From: Lysinibacillus piscis
GTDB lineage: Bacteria > Bacillota > Bacilli > Bacillales_A > Planococcaceae
Direction: 5' to 3'
Assembly (NCBI RefSeq): GCF_026012395.1
Contig: NZ_BRZA01000001.1
Coordinates: 1,054,001-1,118,000 of the forward strand
Length of the DNA stretch: 64,000 bases
Shown: piece by piece, positions 52,334 to 63,879 of the stretch
Position numbering within the stretch: the first letter of the stretch is position 1
Layout: the number at the start of each line of letters is the position of its first letter
Notes under the pieces: generated by a model
The model's input: the letters and a program-made list of their open reading frames with translations, nothing else
The model's database searches: none
What the model was told of the DNA's origin: nothing
Made by a program: the position numbers and the translations under genes

Positions 52334-52374
52334 TAAAAAAGAGTTGTTCTCAAAATGAGACAACTCTTTTTTAT
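52333..52374. terminator. Bidirectional terminator between ywjG and pyrG
   Basis: AAAAAAGAGTTGT (52335-52347) and ACAACTCTTTTTT (52360-52372) form a 13-bp stem usable from both sides. Confidence 0.92.
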
Positions 52375-52376
52375 CG

Positions 52377-53984
<1,608 letters not shown>

Positions 53985-54075
53985 TTACTATCTATCAGAA
54001 AGCTCGCAAGAAAAATCGAGAATGTTTGATGCTGCCTACTAGCAATCACTCATAACATTTGATTTGTTAAAAAAC

Positions 54076-54114
54076 AAAAAAACGCTCCTCCTGCATAGCT
54101 TTGCAGGGGGAGCG
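54076..54114 (-). terminator. pyrG leader attenuator hairpin
   Basis: Minus strand: CGCTCCCCCTGCA (54114-54102) pairs with TGCAGGAGGAGCG (54095-54083) and is followed by seven T. The C/U-rich 5' arm is what a poly-G 5' end would sequester, as in the B. subtilis pyrG mechanism. Confidence 0.85.
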
Positions 54115-54145
54115 TGTTATATACACGGTCTTTCTCCTTTTTTAA

Positions 54146-54188
54146 GGAGCCCAATAAAAAGATTAAACGGAACCGTCATAGAAGTCAA
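54146..54188 (-). promoter_or_regulatory. pyrG: pyrG promoter with GGGC start
   Basis: Minus strand -35 TTGACT (54183-54188), a 17-base spacer and -10 TAATCT (54160-54165). The initial transcript GGGCUCC begins at 54152, 7 bases after the -10. GGGC starts allow reiterative G addition when CTP is low. Confidence 0.85.
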
Positions 54189-54213
54189 GATTTTTTACTT
54201 CAGAAAAATAGGC

Positions 54214-54756
54214 TTAGAGTTCTTCCTCGTCTTCCTCAAACTCTTCTTCCTCTTCATCAATAAACTCTTCTTCGATTTCTTCGTCAAGTTCTTCTAACTC
54301 TTCATCCTCGAACTCTAAATCTTCTTTATCTTCATCTTCGTCAAGCTCATCGCCATCTACAAATTCTTCATAGTCTTCGTCAAAGTCGATGTCTTCCTCA
54401 TCCAAATCTTCGCTTTCGTCTAAATCTTCATCCTCATCCAAAGTAGCTTTTGCTTTCTTTTTATGTGATTTTACAGAAGGCGCTGTTTCTTCTTCGATTT
54501 GTTCTACTTTAAACCATTCACGTAGACCCCACCCTGTTTCTTGGTTGAATAGGAAACGGCCATCTACATTGATATCTGTATAAAATTGTAGTAAGCGAGC
54601 TTGTATATCTTCTTCACTATACCCAACAAGTTCTTGAATAATTTTTAGTAAATCATTAAACGCTATGGATGTACGTTTTTCATTTAAAATTTCATGTGCT
54701 AAATTAATTAACGACTCTTCAGCTAATTGTTCCTTTGTCATTTCACGAAAATTCAA
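54214..54756 (-). CDS. rpoE: RNA polymerase delta subunit
   Basis: 180 residues. The folded N-terminal domain (about 1-90, with AHEIL, QFYTDINVDGRFL and WGLREWF) is followed by an extremely acidic Asp/Glu-rich tail. It recycles polymerase and lowers non-specific binding. The start is uncertain: TTG 54756 has AAGGAAGTG 7 bases upstream, while the ATG at 54777 has no ribosome site. It is directly upstream of pyrG, as in B. subtilis. Confidence 0.93.
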   Translation of the reverse strand: MNFREMTKEQLAEESLINLAHEILNEKRTSIAFNDLLKIIQELVGYSEEDIQARLLQFYTDINVDGRFLFNQETGWGLREWFKVEQIEEETAPSVKSHKKKAKATLDEDEDLDESEDLDEEDIDFDEDYEEFVDGDELDEDEDKEDLEFEDEELEELDEEIEEEFIDEEEEEFEEDEEEL

Positions 54757-55031
54757 CTTCGTGCACTTCCTTTCCATTATTACGATACTGTATCTGCTAA
54801 GAAAATCTAGTATACCCTAGCTTCAGGACGTTTAGATTTTTTCAATGCCCAATCTGTTCAATCCGCTTTTGCCATTCATGTGGCAAATACGCTACTGAAC
54901 TAAAATAACTTCCTCTATCATAAGCATAATACCCATTATATACAAAGTTTCTGTTACATGGCTAGCCTGAATTGTTGTTTTTCTTCATCACATTTCGCTT
55001 TCTTTCAACAATCGACCGTTCTCTCTTCGTA
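54757..55031. other. Interval upstream of rpoE
   Basis: No coding frame is supported. A minus-strand TATACT about 50 bases before rpoE may be its -10, but the -35 is weak. Confidence 0.4.
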
Positions 55032-55181
55032 TTATTGTGATTTGCGTATTTTTTTGATACCACAATAAAATAAATAAAGCGATAAGAGCAATAGTGGGAT
55101 GGCGCCTACTTGCTTATTGTATAAGAAAAATATGCCCATTAATAAAGCTAAAATAATCAGATAATGAATAATAGATTTCAT
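55032..55181 (-). CDS. Small membrane protein of 49 residues
   Basis: Too short for usual cut-offs. The minus-strand frame from ATG 55181 (or TTG 55187) begins MKSIIHYLIILALLMGIFFL, then a short polar turn, then a second hydrophobic stretch PLLLLSLYLFYCG and a basic end KKIRKSQ. A GGGAGG site lies upstream, better spaced for the TTG. A TATAAT box (about 55216-55221) follows the icmF terminator, giving it its own transcription unit. Function unknown. Confidence 0.6.
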   Translation of the reverse strand: MKSIIHYLIILALLMGIFFLYNKQVGAIPLLLLSLYLFYCGIKKIRKSQ

Positions 55182-55228
55182 CTTCAAATGCGCCTCCCTT
55201 TTTTGACAATTCTATTATAGCGGAATTT

Positions 55229-55263
55229 GAAAAAAGTGCCTAATACGAAGATTAGACACTTTC
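55229..55263 (-). terminator. Terminator of icmF
   Basis: AAGTGTCTAAT and ATTAGGCACTT arms, then TTTTTTC on the minus strand. Confidence 0.88.
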
Positions 55264-55274
55264 GTTAAAATCAA

Positions 55275-58200
55275 TTACATGTTACGACGGTATTGTCCGC
55301 CAACTTCATATAAGGCCTTTGTAATTTGACCTAAGCTAGCTACTTTCACCGTTTCCATCAGTTCTGCAAAAATATTGCCATTGTTGACAGCGACTTCTTG
55401 TAATTTTGCAATGGCTGCCGCTGATTTAGCTTCATGCTCCTGCCAAAATGCTTGCAAATGATGAATTTGCGCTTCCTTCTCCTCTTGTGAGGCACGGGCA
55501 ATTTCCATATTATCAATCGCTGCGTCTGAAGGCGGGTTTGGATTTAAGTAAGTGTTGACCCCAATAATCGGTAATTCTCCTGAATGCTTTAACATTTCAT
55601 AGTGCATCGATTCTTCTTGAATTTTTCCACGCTGGTATTGCGTCTCCATTGCACCAAGCACACCACCACGATCATTAATACGGTCAAACTCTTGCAGCAC
55701 GGCTTCCTCTACAAGGTCGGTTAATTCCTCAATAATAAACGCTCCTTGCAGTGGGTTTTCGTTTTTCGCTAAACCATGCTCTTTCGTAATAATCATTTGA
55801 ATCGCCATTGCTCGACGTACAGATTCCTCTGTAGGTGTTGTAATCGCCTCGTCATACGCGTTTGTATGCAATGAATTACAATTATCCTGCAATGCCATCA
55901 ATGCCTGCAATGTTGTACGAATATCATTAAAATCAATTTCCTGTGCATGCAAGCTACGTCCTGATGTTTGAATATGGTATTTCAGCTTTTGTGCACGCTC
56001 ATTTGCACCATATTTATCACGCATAACAACTGCCCAAATACGACGTGCCACACGGCCAATAACCGTATATTCTGGGTCAAGCCCATTGGAGAAGAAGAAT
56101 GATAGATTTGGTGCAAAATCATCAATGTGCATGCCACGACTTAAATAATATTCTACATATGTGAAGCCATTTGCTAATGTAAAGGCAAGCTGTGAAATTG
56201 GATTTGCTCCAGCTTCTGCAATATGATAGCCAGAAATGGACACAGAGTAGTAATTACGCACTTTATGGTCAATAAAGTATTGCTGAATATCGCCCATCAT
56301 ACGCAGTGCAAATTCTGTGGAGAAAATACATGTGTTTTGTCCTTGATCCTCTTTTAAAATATCTGCTTGCACTGTTCCACGTACAACTTGTAACGTTTTT
56401 TCGCGTGTTTCTGTAAATTCTTCTACCGTTAATGTTCTACCTAATTCCGTTTCACGTAGTTTCACCTGTTGGTCAATTGCTGTGTTCATAAACATCGCTA
56501 AAATAATCGGTGCAGGGCCGTTAATCGTCATCGATACAGACGTAGATGGTGCACATAAATCAAAGCCTGCATATAGCTTTTTCATATCCTCTAATGTACA
56601 AATAGATACACCTGATTCTCCCACTTTCCCGAAAATATCTGGTCGATAATCAGGGTCCTCACCGTATAATGTTACCGAGTCAAAGGCTGTGGATAAACGT
56701 TTGGCATCGTCGTCCTTCGATAAATAGTGGAAGCGTTTATTCGTACGCTCTGGTGTTCCCTCGCCCGCAAACTGACGTTTTGGATCTTCACCCTCACGTT
56801 TGAATTGGAATACTCCCGCTGTATACGGAAATTCGCCAGGAACATTTTCTTTATATACCCAGCGCAAAATTTCACCGTAATCGACAAATTTCGGCAACAC
56901 TACTTTTGGAATTTTTGTACCAGAAAGACTTGTTGTCGTTAAAATCGTACGAATTTCTTTATCACGTACTTTCGTAATAAATTCATCGCCCGCATACGCT
57001 TCTTTTAGCATTTGCCAATTATCTAAAATACGCTTTGATTCTGCTGTTAATTCATCCCGTACACCAGCAGCTAAAGATGTTAATGAAGCAATCAATGCAT
57101 CATCTGGCGATTTTTCTTGTACGGCTACGATAGCACCCTCTAATTGGAATAAGCGGCGTGCGAGCGCTACTTGTTGCTCTGTTTTTTTATGATAGCCACG
57201 CACTGTATCTGTCAATTCACGTAAATAGTAACGACGGTCATTTGGAATAATCACATCTTGCTTTTGTGTTTTCGCAAATTGTTCATAGCCCGTTTCCCAA
57301 TCACTGCCTGTTTTTTCATTCATGATATTTACTAATGCAGCAAATAAAGCATTTGTTCCTTTATCATTAAACTGGCTCGCAATCGTACCGTAAACTGGCA
57401 TACTGTCTAGTGAATCATGCCAAAGCTCACGTGAACGTTGGAATTGCTTTTGCACTTGACGCAATGCATCTTCTGAGCCTTTACGCTCAAATTTATTAAT
57501 AGCGATAACATCCGCAAAATCAATCATATCAATTTTTTCAAGCTGTGTTGGTGCACCAAACTCACTTGTCATGACATACATCGATAAGTCCGTGTATTTC
57601 GTAATTTCTGCATCCCCTTGCCCTATACCACTCGTTTCCACAATAATTAAATCATAGCCAGCTACACGTACAACATCTATTACATCACCAATAGAAGCAG
57701 ACAATTCTGTACGTGAGCCACGTGTCGCTAAGCTGCGCATATACACACGATTATTGAAAATCGCATTCATGCGAATACGGTCACCAAGCAATGCACCGCC
57801 TGTTTTTTGCTTTGTCGGGTCCACAGATAAAATCGCTACACGCTTATCAGGGAATTCTTTAAGGAATCGACGAATGAGCTCATCTGTTAAAGAGGATTTC
57901 CCTGCGCCTCCTGTACCTGTAACCCCTAAGACAGGCGTACCCTTTGAGCGTTTGCGTGCCTCTTCTAGCATTTGCTTTGTCTCTGCATCCTCATTTGACT
58001 CTGCTGCTGTAATTAAGTTCGCTAATATTTCAGGTGTATTTGGTGTTAAAGTATCCAATTTTTCTAAATAATTGCCTGTTGCAGTAGAGAAATCCGTGCC
58101 TTTAATTTGCTCATTAATCATGCCCTGTAGCCCTAAAACACGACCATCTTCTGGAGAGAAAATACCTGCAATACCGTATGCATGTAATTCTTTAATTTCA

Positions 58201-58523
58201 CGAGGCAGTATAACACCGCCACCACCACCATAAATTTTAATGTGGGGAGCACCTTTTTCACGCAATAAATCATACATATATTTAAAGTATTCCATATGCC
58301 CACCTTGGTAAGAGGAGATAGCAATACCTTGTGCATCTTCTTGAATTGCTGCATTGACTACTTCTTCTACAGAGCGGTTATGACCTAAATGAATCACTTC
58401 TACGCCACTCGCCTGTAAAATACGTCGCATAATGTTAATCGAAGCATCATGCCCATCAAAAAGGCTTGATGCTGTTACAAAACGTACATGATTTGTTGGA
58501 CGATAAATTTCTACCTTTGTCAT
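55275..58523 (-). CDS. icmF: Fused isobutyryl-CoA mutase IcmF
   Basis: 1082 residues. An N-terminal B12-binding domain ([15 protein letters not shown] holds the DxH cobalt-ligand motif) is followed by a MeaB-like GTPase chaperone (Walker [13 protein letters not shown]) and a C-terminal acyl-CoA mutase TIM barrel. It interconverts isobutyryl-CoA and n-butyryl-CoA (some also pivalyl- or isovaleryl-CoA) using adenosylcobalamin. The start is ATG 58523, after AAAGGGG; the longer frame crosses a terminator. It ends a cluster of acyl-CoA genes, suggesting use in branched-chain acid breakdown. Confidence 0.95.
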   Translation of the reverse strand: MTKVEIYRPTNHVRFVTASSLFDGHDASINIMRRILQASGVEVIHLGHNRSVEEVVNAAIQEDAQGIAISSYQGGHMEYFKYMYDLLREKGAPHIKIYGGGGGVILPREIKELHAYGIAGIFSPEDGRVLGLQGMINEQIKGTDFSTATGNYLEKLDTLTPNTPEILANLITAAESNEDAETKQMLEEARKRSKGTPVLGVTGTGGAGKSSLTDELIRRFLKEFPDKRVAILSVDPTKQKTGGALLGDRIRMNAIFNNRVYMRSLATRGSRTELSASIGDVIDVVRVAGYDLIIVETSGIGQGDAEITKYTDLSMYVMTSEFGAPTQLEKIDMIDFADVIAINKFERKGSEDALRQVQKQFQRSRELWHDSLDSMPVYGTIASQFNDKGTNALFAALVNIMNEKTGSDWETGYEQFAKTQKQDVIIPNDRRYYLRELTDTVRGYHKKTEQQVALARRLFQLEGAIVAVQEKSPDDALIASLTSLAAGVRDELTAESKRILDNWQMLKEAYAGDEFITKVRDKEIRTILTTTSLSGTKIPKVVLPKFVDYGEILRWVYKENVPGEFPYTAGVFQFKREGEDPKRQFAGEGTPERTNKRFHYLSKDDDAKRLSTAFDSVTLYGEDPDYRPDIFGKVGESGVSICTLEDMKKLYAGFDLCAPSTSVSMTINGPAPIILAMFMNTAIDQQVKLRETELGRTLTVEEFTETREKTLQVVRGTVQADILKEDQGQNTCIFSTEFALRMMGDIQQYFIDHKVRNYYSVSISGYHIAEAGANPISQLAFTLANGFTYVEYYLSRGMHIDDFAPNLSFFFSNGLDPEYTVIGRVARRIWAVVMRDKYGANERAQKLKYHIQTSGRSLHAQEIDFNDIRTTLQALMALQDNCNSLHTNAYDEAITTPTEESVRRAMAIQMIITKEHGLAKNENPLQGAFIIEELTDLVEEAVLQEFDRINDRGGVLGAMETQYQRGKIQEESMHYEMLKHSGELPIIGVNTYLNPNPPSDAAIDNMEIARASQEEKEAQIHHLQAFWQEHEAKSAAAIAKLQEVAVNNGNIFAELMETVKVASLGQITKALYEVGGQYRRNM

Positions 58524-58542
58524 ATGACATCCCCTTTTCATC

Positions 58543-58586
58543 AAAAAACGGTAATTGCAATGTGACACTATGCAATTACCGTTTTG
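58543..58586 (-). terminator. Strong hairpin between tetR and icmF
   Basis: CGGTAATTGCA and TGCAATTACCG arms with flanking A and T runs; TTTTTT on the minus strand ends about 20 bases before the icmF start. Confidence 0.92.
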
Positions 58587-58592
58587 TTTGAA

Positions 58593-59225
58593 TTAAAAAC
58601 CTTTTACACCTGAAATAAACAATGTTGTTTGCATTTCAATAAATTCTTCAATTGAATGCTGACGATGGAGCGCCCATTTACGAAAAGCCCAGCTCTGCCC
58701 AGCTACAACGATATGATTCGCTGCCAAATGAATTTGCTTATCTGTCATAGAAAGCTCGCCTAGCTGCACACAGCGCTTTAATAATCGTTCAAATGTAGCA
58801 ACCATTTCAAATTCCTTGCTAAACACATAATGCTGCGCTTCTTTAGACAATGACTTCGTTTCCTGATACATAATTGTCAGCTCATCAACCATGTTGTTAA
58901 TTTGTAAGAAATATTCACGAATCATCTCTTGCAATTCTTCTAATGTGCCCGCTTTTACTTCATAGCTTGAAAGTCGCTCCATTGCATGATGATAAATACT
59001 ATCACACACAAGATATAGAACATCTTCCTTTGTACCGATATATTCATATAACGTGCCGATACTAAAACCCGCTGCTTTTGCAATTTCTCTTGTTGTGGCA
59101 CGATGGAATCCTTTTTCTTTAAATAGCTTAATAGCACCTTGTATCATTTGCTCCCGACGCACAGCAATTAAATTTTCATCTTTGACCGTAGACTGTACTT
59201 GAGGTCTTTTTTCTTGCTTTGTCAT
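58593..59225 (-). CDS. TetR-family regulator of the acyl-CoA cluster
   Basis: 210 residues. The N-terminal helix-turn-helix (about 24-70, REIAKAAGFSIGTLYEYIGTKEDVLYLV) is typical of TetR and the C-terminal ligand domain is divergent. It sits inside an acyl-CoA oxidation cluster, 3 bases after an acyl-CoA dehydrogenase, so an acyl-CoA effector as for FadR-type TetR proteins is likely by context only. The start is uncertain: ATG 59225 lacks a clear ribosome site. Confidence 0.85.
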   Translation of the reverse strand: MTKQEKRPQVQSTVKDENLIAVRREQMIQGAIKLFKEKGFHRATTREIAKAAGFSIGTLYEYIGTKEDVLYLVCDSIYHHAMERLSSYEVKAGTLEELQEMIREYFLQINNMVDELTIMYQETKSLSKEAQHYVFSKEFEMVATFERLLKRCVQLGELSMTDKQIHLAANHIVVAGQSWAFRKWALHRQHSIEEFIEMQTTLFISGVKGF

Positions 59226-59228
59226 CAA

Positions 59229-60365
59229 TTATTTTGTCAACATACGAGAGATAACAAGGCGTTGAATCTCTTGTGTACCTTCATAAATTTGTGTAATTTT
59301 AGCATCACGCATGTAGCGCTCCACTGGATAATCCTTTGTATAGCCGTAGCCACCAAAAATTTGTACAGCCTCTGTCGTCACCTGCATTGCTGTGTCACCC
59401 GCCATTAACTTCGCCATAGCTGATGCCTTGCCATACGGTAAGCTATTTGATTCTAGCCATGCAGCTTGATACGTTAGCAAACGAGATGCTTCAATTTGAG
59501 TTGCCATATCCGCTAATTTAAATGATACCCCTTGATTTGCTGTAATTGGTTTACCAAATTGAACACGCTCTTTTGCATAGTCCACCGCTGCATCTAATGC
59601 GCCTTGTGCAATACCAACTGCCTGTGCTGCAATACCATTACGTCCACCATCAAGTGTTGTCATCGCAATTTTAAAGCCTTCCCCTTCTGCACCAAGTAAA
59701 TTTTCTTTTGGTACACGGCAATTATCAAAAATGATTTCTGTTGTTGGTGATGAACGAATACCTAATTTTTTCTCTTTCTTCCCAACTGAGAAGCCTTCAA
59801 AACCAGCTTCTACAATAAAGGCTGATGTGCTATTTTTTGCCTCTGGATCTGTTACGGCAAATACAACATATGTATCTGCTACACCACCATTTGTAATGAA
59901 GATTTTAGAGCCATTTAAAATATAATCATCGCCATCACGTTTCGCATATGTTTTCATACCACCTGCATCTGAACCTGATCCTGGCTCTGTTAAACCATAT
60001 GCGCCAATATGTTTCCCCTCTGCCATTGGACGAAGATATTTTTGTTTTTGTTCTTCTGTGCCAAATTTAAAAATAGGCCAGCCTGCTAATGATGTATGTG
60101 CTGATAATGTCACACCTGTTGATGCACAAACACGTGATAGTTCTTCCACTGCAATGACGTACGCAAGGTAATCAAAGCCTGCCCCACCATACTCTTCTGG
60201 CCAAGGAATACCTGTTAAGCCTAGCTCAGCCATTTTGTCAAAAATCGCACGGTCGAATTCTTCATTTTCATCACGCTCTGCCGCTGTTGGTGCTACCTCA
60301 TTGATTGCAAAATCACGAATCATTTCACGTAATTGTTCATGTTCTTCTGATAGTTGAAAGTTCAT
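59229..60365 (-). CDS. Acyl-CoA dehydrogenase (short/branched-chain type)
   Basis: 378 residues, FAD enzyme making trans-2-enoyl-CoA and passing electrons to ETF. It shows [41 protein letters not shown] and the catalytic Glu in [10 protein letters not shown]. It is paralogous to the next gene upstream. Substrate length cannot be fixed from sequence; B. subtilis MmgC and AcdA are the nearest named relatives. Confidence 0.93.
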   Translation of the reverse strand: MNFQLSEEHEQLREMIRDFAINEVAPTAAERDENEEFDRAIFDKMAELGLTGIPWPEEYGGAGFDYLAYVIAVEELSRVCASTGVTLSAHTSLAGWPIFKFGTEEQKQKYLRPMAEGKHIGAYGLTEPGSGSDAGGMKTYAKRDGDDYILNGSKIFITNGGVADTYVVFAVTDPEAKNSTSAFIVEAGFEGFSVGKKEKKLGIRSSPTTEIIFDNCRVPKENLLGAEGEGFKIAMTTLDGGRNGIAAQAVGIAQGALDAAVDYAKERVQFGKPITANQGVSFKLADMATQIEASRLLTYQAAWLESNSLPYGKASAMAKLMAGDTAMQVTTEAVQIFGGYGYTKDYPVERYMRDAKITQIYEGTQEIQRLVISRMLTK

Positions 60366-60400
60366 CCGTCATATCCCCTTTATTCCATATTAACGAGCTT

Positions 60401-60429
60401 TAAAAACCTGATTGAAGGTTCACTTTATT
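60401..60429. repeat. Dispersed repeat between the acyl-CoA dehydrogenase genes
   Basis: TAAAAACCTGATTGAAGGTTCACTTTAT, the two ends of the 47.8-kb element joined directly (whole run given here as TAAAAACC plus TGATTGAAGGTTCACTTTAT). On the minus strand AACC-N7-GGTT then TTTA could act as a weak terminator. Confidence 0.5.
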
Positions 60430-61561
60430 TTAATAAATGTTTACTAATAACGATTCTTTGAATTTCACTTGTACCTTCATAGATTTCCGTTACTTTAGCA
60501 TCACGGAAATAACGTTCCACTGGATAATCCTTTGTATAGCCATAACCACCGAAAATTTGCACTGCCTCAATCGCCGTTTGAACCGCTGTGCGTGAAGCAA
60601 ATAACTTAGCCATCGATGCCTCTGCACTGCAATCTAAACCTTTTGTACGTAAATCAGCCGCTCGATAAACTAACAATTTCGCTGATTCTACCGCTGTTGC
60701 CATATCTGCTAATTTAAAGCCCACACCTTGCTGAGCTGTAATTGGTTTACCAAATTGAACACGCTCTTTGGCATATGCTGTTGCCGCTTCTAATGCTGCC
60801 TCTGCAATCCCCAATGCCTGTGCTGCAATACCGATACGTCCAACATCTAAGTTAGCCATCGCAATTTTAAAGCCTTCTCCTTCTGCGCCAAGTAGATTTG
60901 CCGCTGGTACACGACAATTATCGAACGTCAATTGCACTGTACGTGAGCCATGTAAGCCCATTTTATGCTCATCTTTGCCAATAATTAAGCCTGGTGTACC
61001 CTTTTCCACGATAAAGGCTGAAATACCATGCGTTTTGTCGGCAGGATTTGTAGAAGCAAAGACGATATACACATCTGCCTCCCCACCATTTGTAATAAAG
61101 ACCTTTGAACCATTAATCACATAGTCATCACCATCACGGACTGCCTTTGATTGTAATGAGCCTGCATCAGATCCTGCACTAGGCTCCGTTAAGCAAAATG
61201 CACCTAAATATTCACCAGATGCCAATTTTGGTACATAGCGCTTCTTTTGTTCTTCATTGCCAAAATAAATAATTGGATTTGTGCCAACAGAAGTATGAAC
61301 GGATAAAATAACACCCATCACTGCACTTACTTTGGATAACTCATTAATCGCAATAATATACGAGGTAAAATCCATATCAGAGCCGCCTAATTCTTCTGGC
61401 GTCGTGATGCCCATTAAACCGAGTTCACCCATTTGTGTCAGTAATTCACGAGGAAACTCGCCATCTTCCATACGCTCAATCCATGGTGCAATTTTTTCCT
61501 GCGCAAAGTTTCGTACCATATCACGCATCATCATTTGTTCATCTGTAAATTGTAAAAGCAT
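60425..61561 (-). CDS. Acyl-CoA dehydrogenase (short-chain, butyryl-CoA type)
   Basis: 378 residues, with [50 protein letters not shown] and the catalytic Glu in EIYEGTSEIQR. The pattern is that of short-chain dehydrogenases. It lies between the hydroxyacyl-CoA dehydrogenase gene and the second dehydrogenase, in one direction. Confidence 0.93.
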   Translation of the reverse strand: MLLQFTDEQMMMRDMVRNFAQEKIAPWIERMEDGEFPRELLTQMGELGLMGITTPEELGGSDMDFTSYIIAINELSKVSAVMGVILSVHTSVGTNPIIYFGNEEQKKRYVPKLASGEYLGAFCLTEPSAGSDAGSLQSKAVRDGDDYVINGSKVFITNGGEADVYIVFASTNPADKTHGISAFIVEKGTPGLIIGKDEHKMGLHGSRTVQLTFDNCRVPAANLLGAEGEGFKIAMANLDVGRIGIAAQALGIAEAALEAATAYAKERVQFGKPITAQQGVGFKLADMATAVESAKLLVYRAADLRTKGLDCSAEASMAKLFASRTAVQTAIEAVQIFGGYGYTKDYPVERYFRDAKVTEIYEGTSEIQRIVISKHLLK

Positions 61562-61619
61562 CTATGTTGTCACTCCTATATATTGTCTCATCACATGCAT
61601 TTCTCCCATCCCCATAGGA

Positions 61620-62471
61620 TTATTCATACACGTAGAAACCTCTACCTGATTTCTTCCCTAACCAGCCTGCTGCCACATATTTACGTAGCAATGGGCAAGG
61701 TCGGTATTTACTATCACCTAAGCCCTCATGTAAAATTTCCATAATGTATAGGCATGTATCTAAGCCGATAAAATCTGCTAATGTTAATGGTCCCATCGGA
61801 TGGTTCATACCAAGCTTCATGACATCATCAATTGCTTCCTTCGTTGCCACACCTTCATACAAAGCATAGATAGCTTCATTAATCATTGGCAGTAAAATAC
61901 GGTTTGAAATAAAGCCTGGGAAATCGTTCACTTCCACTGGTGTTTTGGCTAGCTTCACCGTCATCTCTTCTACTGCTTTATATACCTCATCACTTGTTGC
62001 TAAACCACGAATCACTTCAACTAGCTTCATAACTGGTACAGGATTCATAAAGTGCATACCAATGACTTGTGCTGGACGACTTGTCACCGCTGCAATCTCC
62101 GTAATTGGTAAGGAAGACGTATTTGTGGCTAAAATCGCATGAGCTGGTGCAATGCTATCGAGCTGCTTGAAAATAGACTGTTTAATTTCCATGTTTTCCA
62201 CAGCCGCTTCGATAATAATGTCTACATCATGTGCATCTTGTACATCAAGTGACATCGTAATACGCCCTAAAATCGCCGCTTTTTCATCTTCTGTTTTTCT
62301 ACCTTTTTCGACATCACGTGACAAATTTTTCGTAATAACGCCTAAGCCACGTTCGAAAAATTCCTGTTTCATATCGTTCAATTTGACATCATAGCCTGCT
62401 TGCGCACAAACTTGCGCAATGCCTGAGCCCATTTGTCCAGCACCAATGACCATTACTTTTTGAATTCCCAT
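61620..62471 (-). CDS. mmgB: 3-hydroxybutyryl-CoA dehydrogenase
   Basis: 283 residues. NAD-binding [14 protein letters not shown] near residue 10, [15 protein letters not shown], the catalytic His in [20 protein letters not shown] and a C-terminal [16 protein letters not shown] block. It oxidises 3-hydroxyacyl-CoA to 3-ketoacyl-CoA. The start was set at ATG 62471, overlapping the thiolase stop (TGATG) with AGGGGGA 8 bases upstream; GTG 62474 is an alternative. Confidence 0.93.
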   Translation of the reverse strand: MGIQKVMVIGAGQMGSGIAQVCAQAGYDVKLNDMKQEFFERGLGVITKNLSRDVEKGRKTEDEKAAILGRITMSLDVQDAHDVDIIIEAAVENMEIKQSIFKQLDSIAPAHAILATNTSSLPITEIAAVTSRPAQVIGMHFMNPVPVMKLVEVIRGLATSDEVYKAVEEMTVKLAKTPVEVNDFPGFISNRILLPMINEAIYALYEGVATKEAIDDVMKLGMNHPMGPLTLADFIGLDTCLYIMEILHEGLGDSKYRPCPLLRKYVAAGWLGKKSGRGFYVYE

Positions 62472-63676
62472 CACTTTTGTCCCCCTGTTTTTGGTACTTC
62501 AATCATAACGGCATCCCCTTGTCCGCCACCTGAGCATATCGCTGCTATCCCAATACCGCCGCCACGACGCTGTAATTCATGGGCAAGCGTTAAAATAATA
62601 CGTGCTCCTGATGCACCAATTGGATGCCCTAATGCCACTGCCCCACCATTAACATTGACCTTTTCTGCATCTAAATGAGCGAGTTGCTTGCTAACAAGTG
62701 CTACCGCTGCAAATGCTTCATTAATTTCAAATAAATCAATATCAGCTAACGTTTTACCTGTCTTTTCAAGTAATTTGTTAATAACAAGCCCTGGCGTTTG
62801 CGGGAAGTTTGTTGGCTCTATTGCTAGCTCTGCATGACCTAGAATAATTGCCAATGGTTCACGGTCTTCTCGTACTGCACGCTCCTCACTCATCACAACA
62901 AGTGCACATGCCCCATCATTAACACCTGGTGCATTGCCTGCTGTAATCGTTCCGTCTTTATCAAATGCTGGCTTCAATTTTGCTAGTACTTCTGCTGTTG
63001 TACCTACCCTTGGCGCCTCATCTGTTGCAATGACAATAGGCTCTCCTTTACGTTGTGGAATTTCCACAGGTATAATTTCCTCCGCAAAGTAACCGTTTTC
63101 AATTGCGGCCAAAGCACGTTCATGACTACGAACAGACCATGCATCCTGCTCTTCTCTACTCAATGCAAATTGCTGTGCTGTTGTATTACCATAGCTACCC
63201 ATATGTGGTCTTGCTGAATCAAATGCACATGTTAAGCCATCATATAGCATGCCATCCACCATTTTGGAATCACCCATACGTAAGCCTGTGCGACCATTTT
63301 GTAAATAGTACGGTGCATTTGACATGGATTCCATACCACCTGCGACAATTACCTCTTCATCCCCTAATCGAATAAGCTGATTCGCTAATGTAACAGCTCG
63401 CATACCTGATGCACATACTTTATTAATCGTTTCTGTTTTTACGTCAATTGGTAGCTCTGCTTTCAATGCTGCCTGTCTAGAAGGAATTTGCCCTTGCCCA
63501 CCTTGCAATACCGTACCTAAAATAACCTCATTGACATCTGTTGGTTGAACATTCGCTTTTTCTAATGCTCCTTTAATCGCCACTGCACCTAAATCGCTCG
63601 CATTTAATGTTGCAAGTGCGCCACCAAACTTACCAAAAGCTGTTCTTGCTCCTGCTAAAATAACCGCTCTATTCAA
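62471..63676 (-). CDS. mmgA: Acetyl-CoA acetyltransferase (thiolase)
   Basis: 401 residues. Nucleophile Cys in [29 protein letters not shown] with catalytic His, and the second Cys in [16 protein letters not shown]. It cleaves or forms acetoacetyl/3-ketoacyl-CoA. The start is TTG 63676, with AAAGGGGTG upstream; the longer frame starts at a GTG that is part of that site. First gene of the operon, with a cre site just upstream. Confidence 0.94.
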   Translation of the reverse strand: MNRAVILAGARTAFGKFGGALATLNASDLGAVAIKGALEKANVQPTDVNEVILGTVLQGGQGQIPSRQAALKAELPIDVKTETINKVCASGMRAVTLANQLIRLGDEEVIVAGGMESMSNAPYYLQNGRTGLRMGDSKMVDGMLYDGLTCAFDSARPHMGSYGNTTAQQFALSREEQDAWSVRSHERALAAIENGYFAEEIIPVEIPQRKGEPIVIATDEAPRVGTTAEVLAKLKPAFDKDGTITAGNAPGVNDGACALVVMSEERAVREDREPLAIILGHAELAIEPTNFPQTPGLVINKLLEKTGKTLADIDLFEINEAFAAVALVSKQLAHLDAEKVNVNGGAVALGHPIGASGARIILTLAHELQRRGGGIGIAAICSGGGQGDAVMIEVPKTGGQK

Positions 63677-63697
63677 ATAAAACACCCCTTTTTATCT

Positions 63698-63711
63698 TGT
63701 AACCGCTATCA
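63698..63711. promoter_or_regulatory. CcpA cre site before the thiolase gene
   Basis: TGTAACCGCTATCA matches the cre consensus TGWAARCGYTWNCW at 13 of 14 positions. It is 22 bases upstream of the thiolase start, a roadblock position. The B. subtilis mmg operon is also under catabolite repression. Confidence 0.65.
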
Positions 63712-63777
63712 CAGGACATGACACTTCGTGCTCAAAAATCTGGGCACAATGATAATGAAGTATCATAAATTATTGAC

Positions 63778-63791
63778 TGAACGCTCGCTCG
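63778..63791. promoter_or_regulatory. Candidate TetR-type operator upstream of the fatty-acid operon
   Basis: TGAACGCTCGCTCG is an imperfect dyad (TGAACG-N2-CGCTCG) about 100 bases before the thiolase start. It could bind the cluster's TetR protein; this is pattern-based only. Confidence 0.3.
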
Positions 63792-63803
63792 ATTTCTTCC
63801 GAT

Positions 63804-63835
63804 GAAAAATGGGAGTTCTTATTAAACTCCCATTC
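63804..63835 (-). terminator. Terminator of the gene at the right edge
   Basis: ATGGGAGTT (63809-63817) and AACTCCCAT (63825-63833) pair; TTTTTC follows on the minus strand. Confidence 0.85.
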
Positions 63836-63879
63836 TCACTTACTTTCATTTTACAAAACAACTATTTTTTACGCAACAG

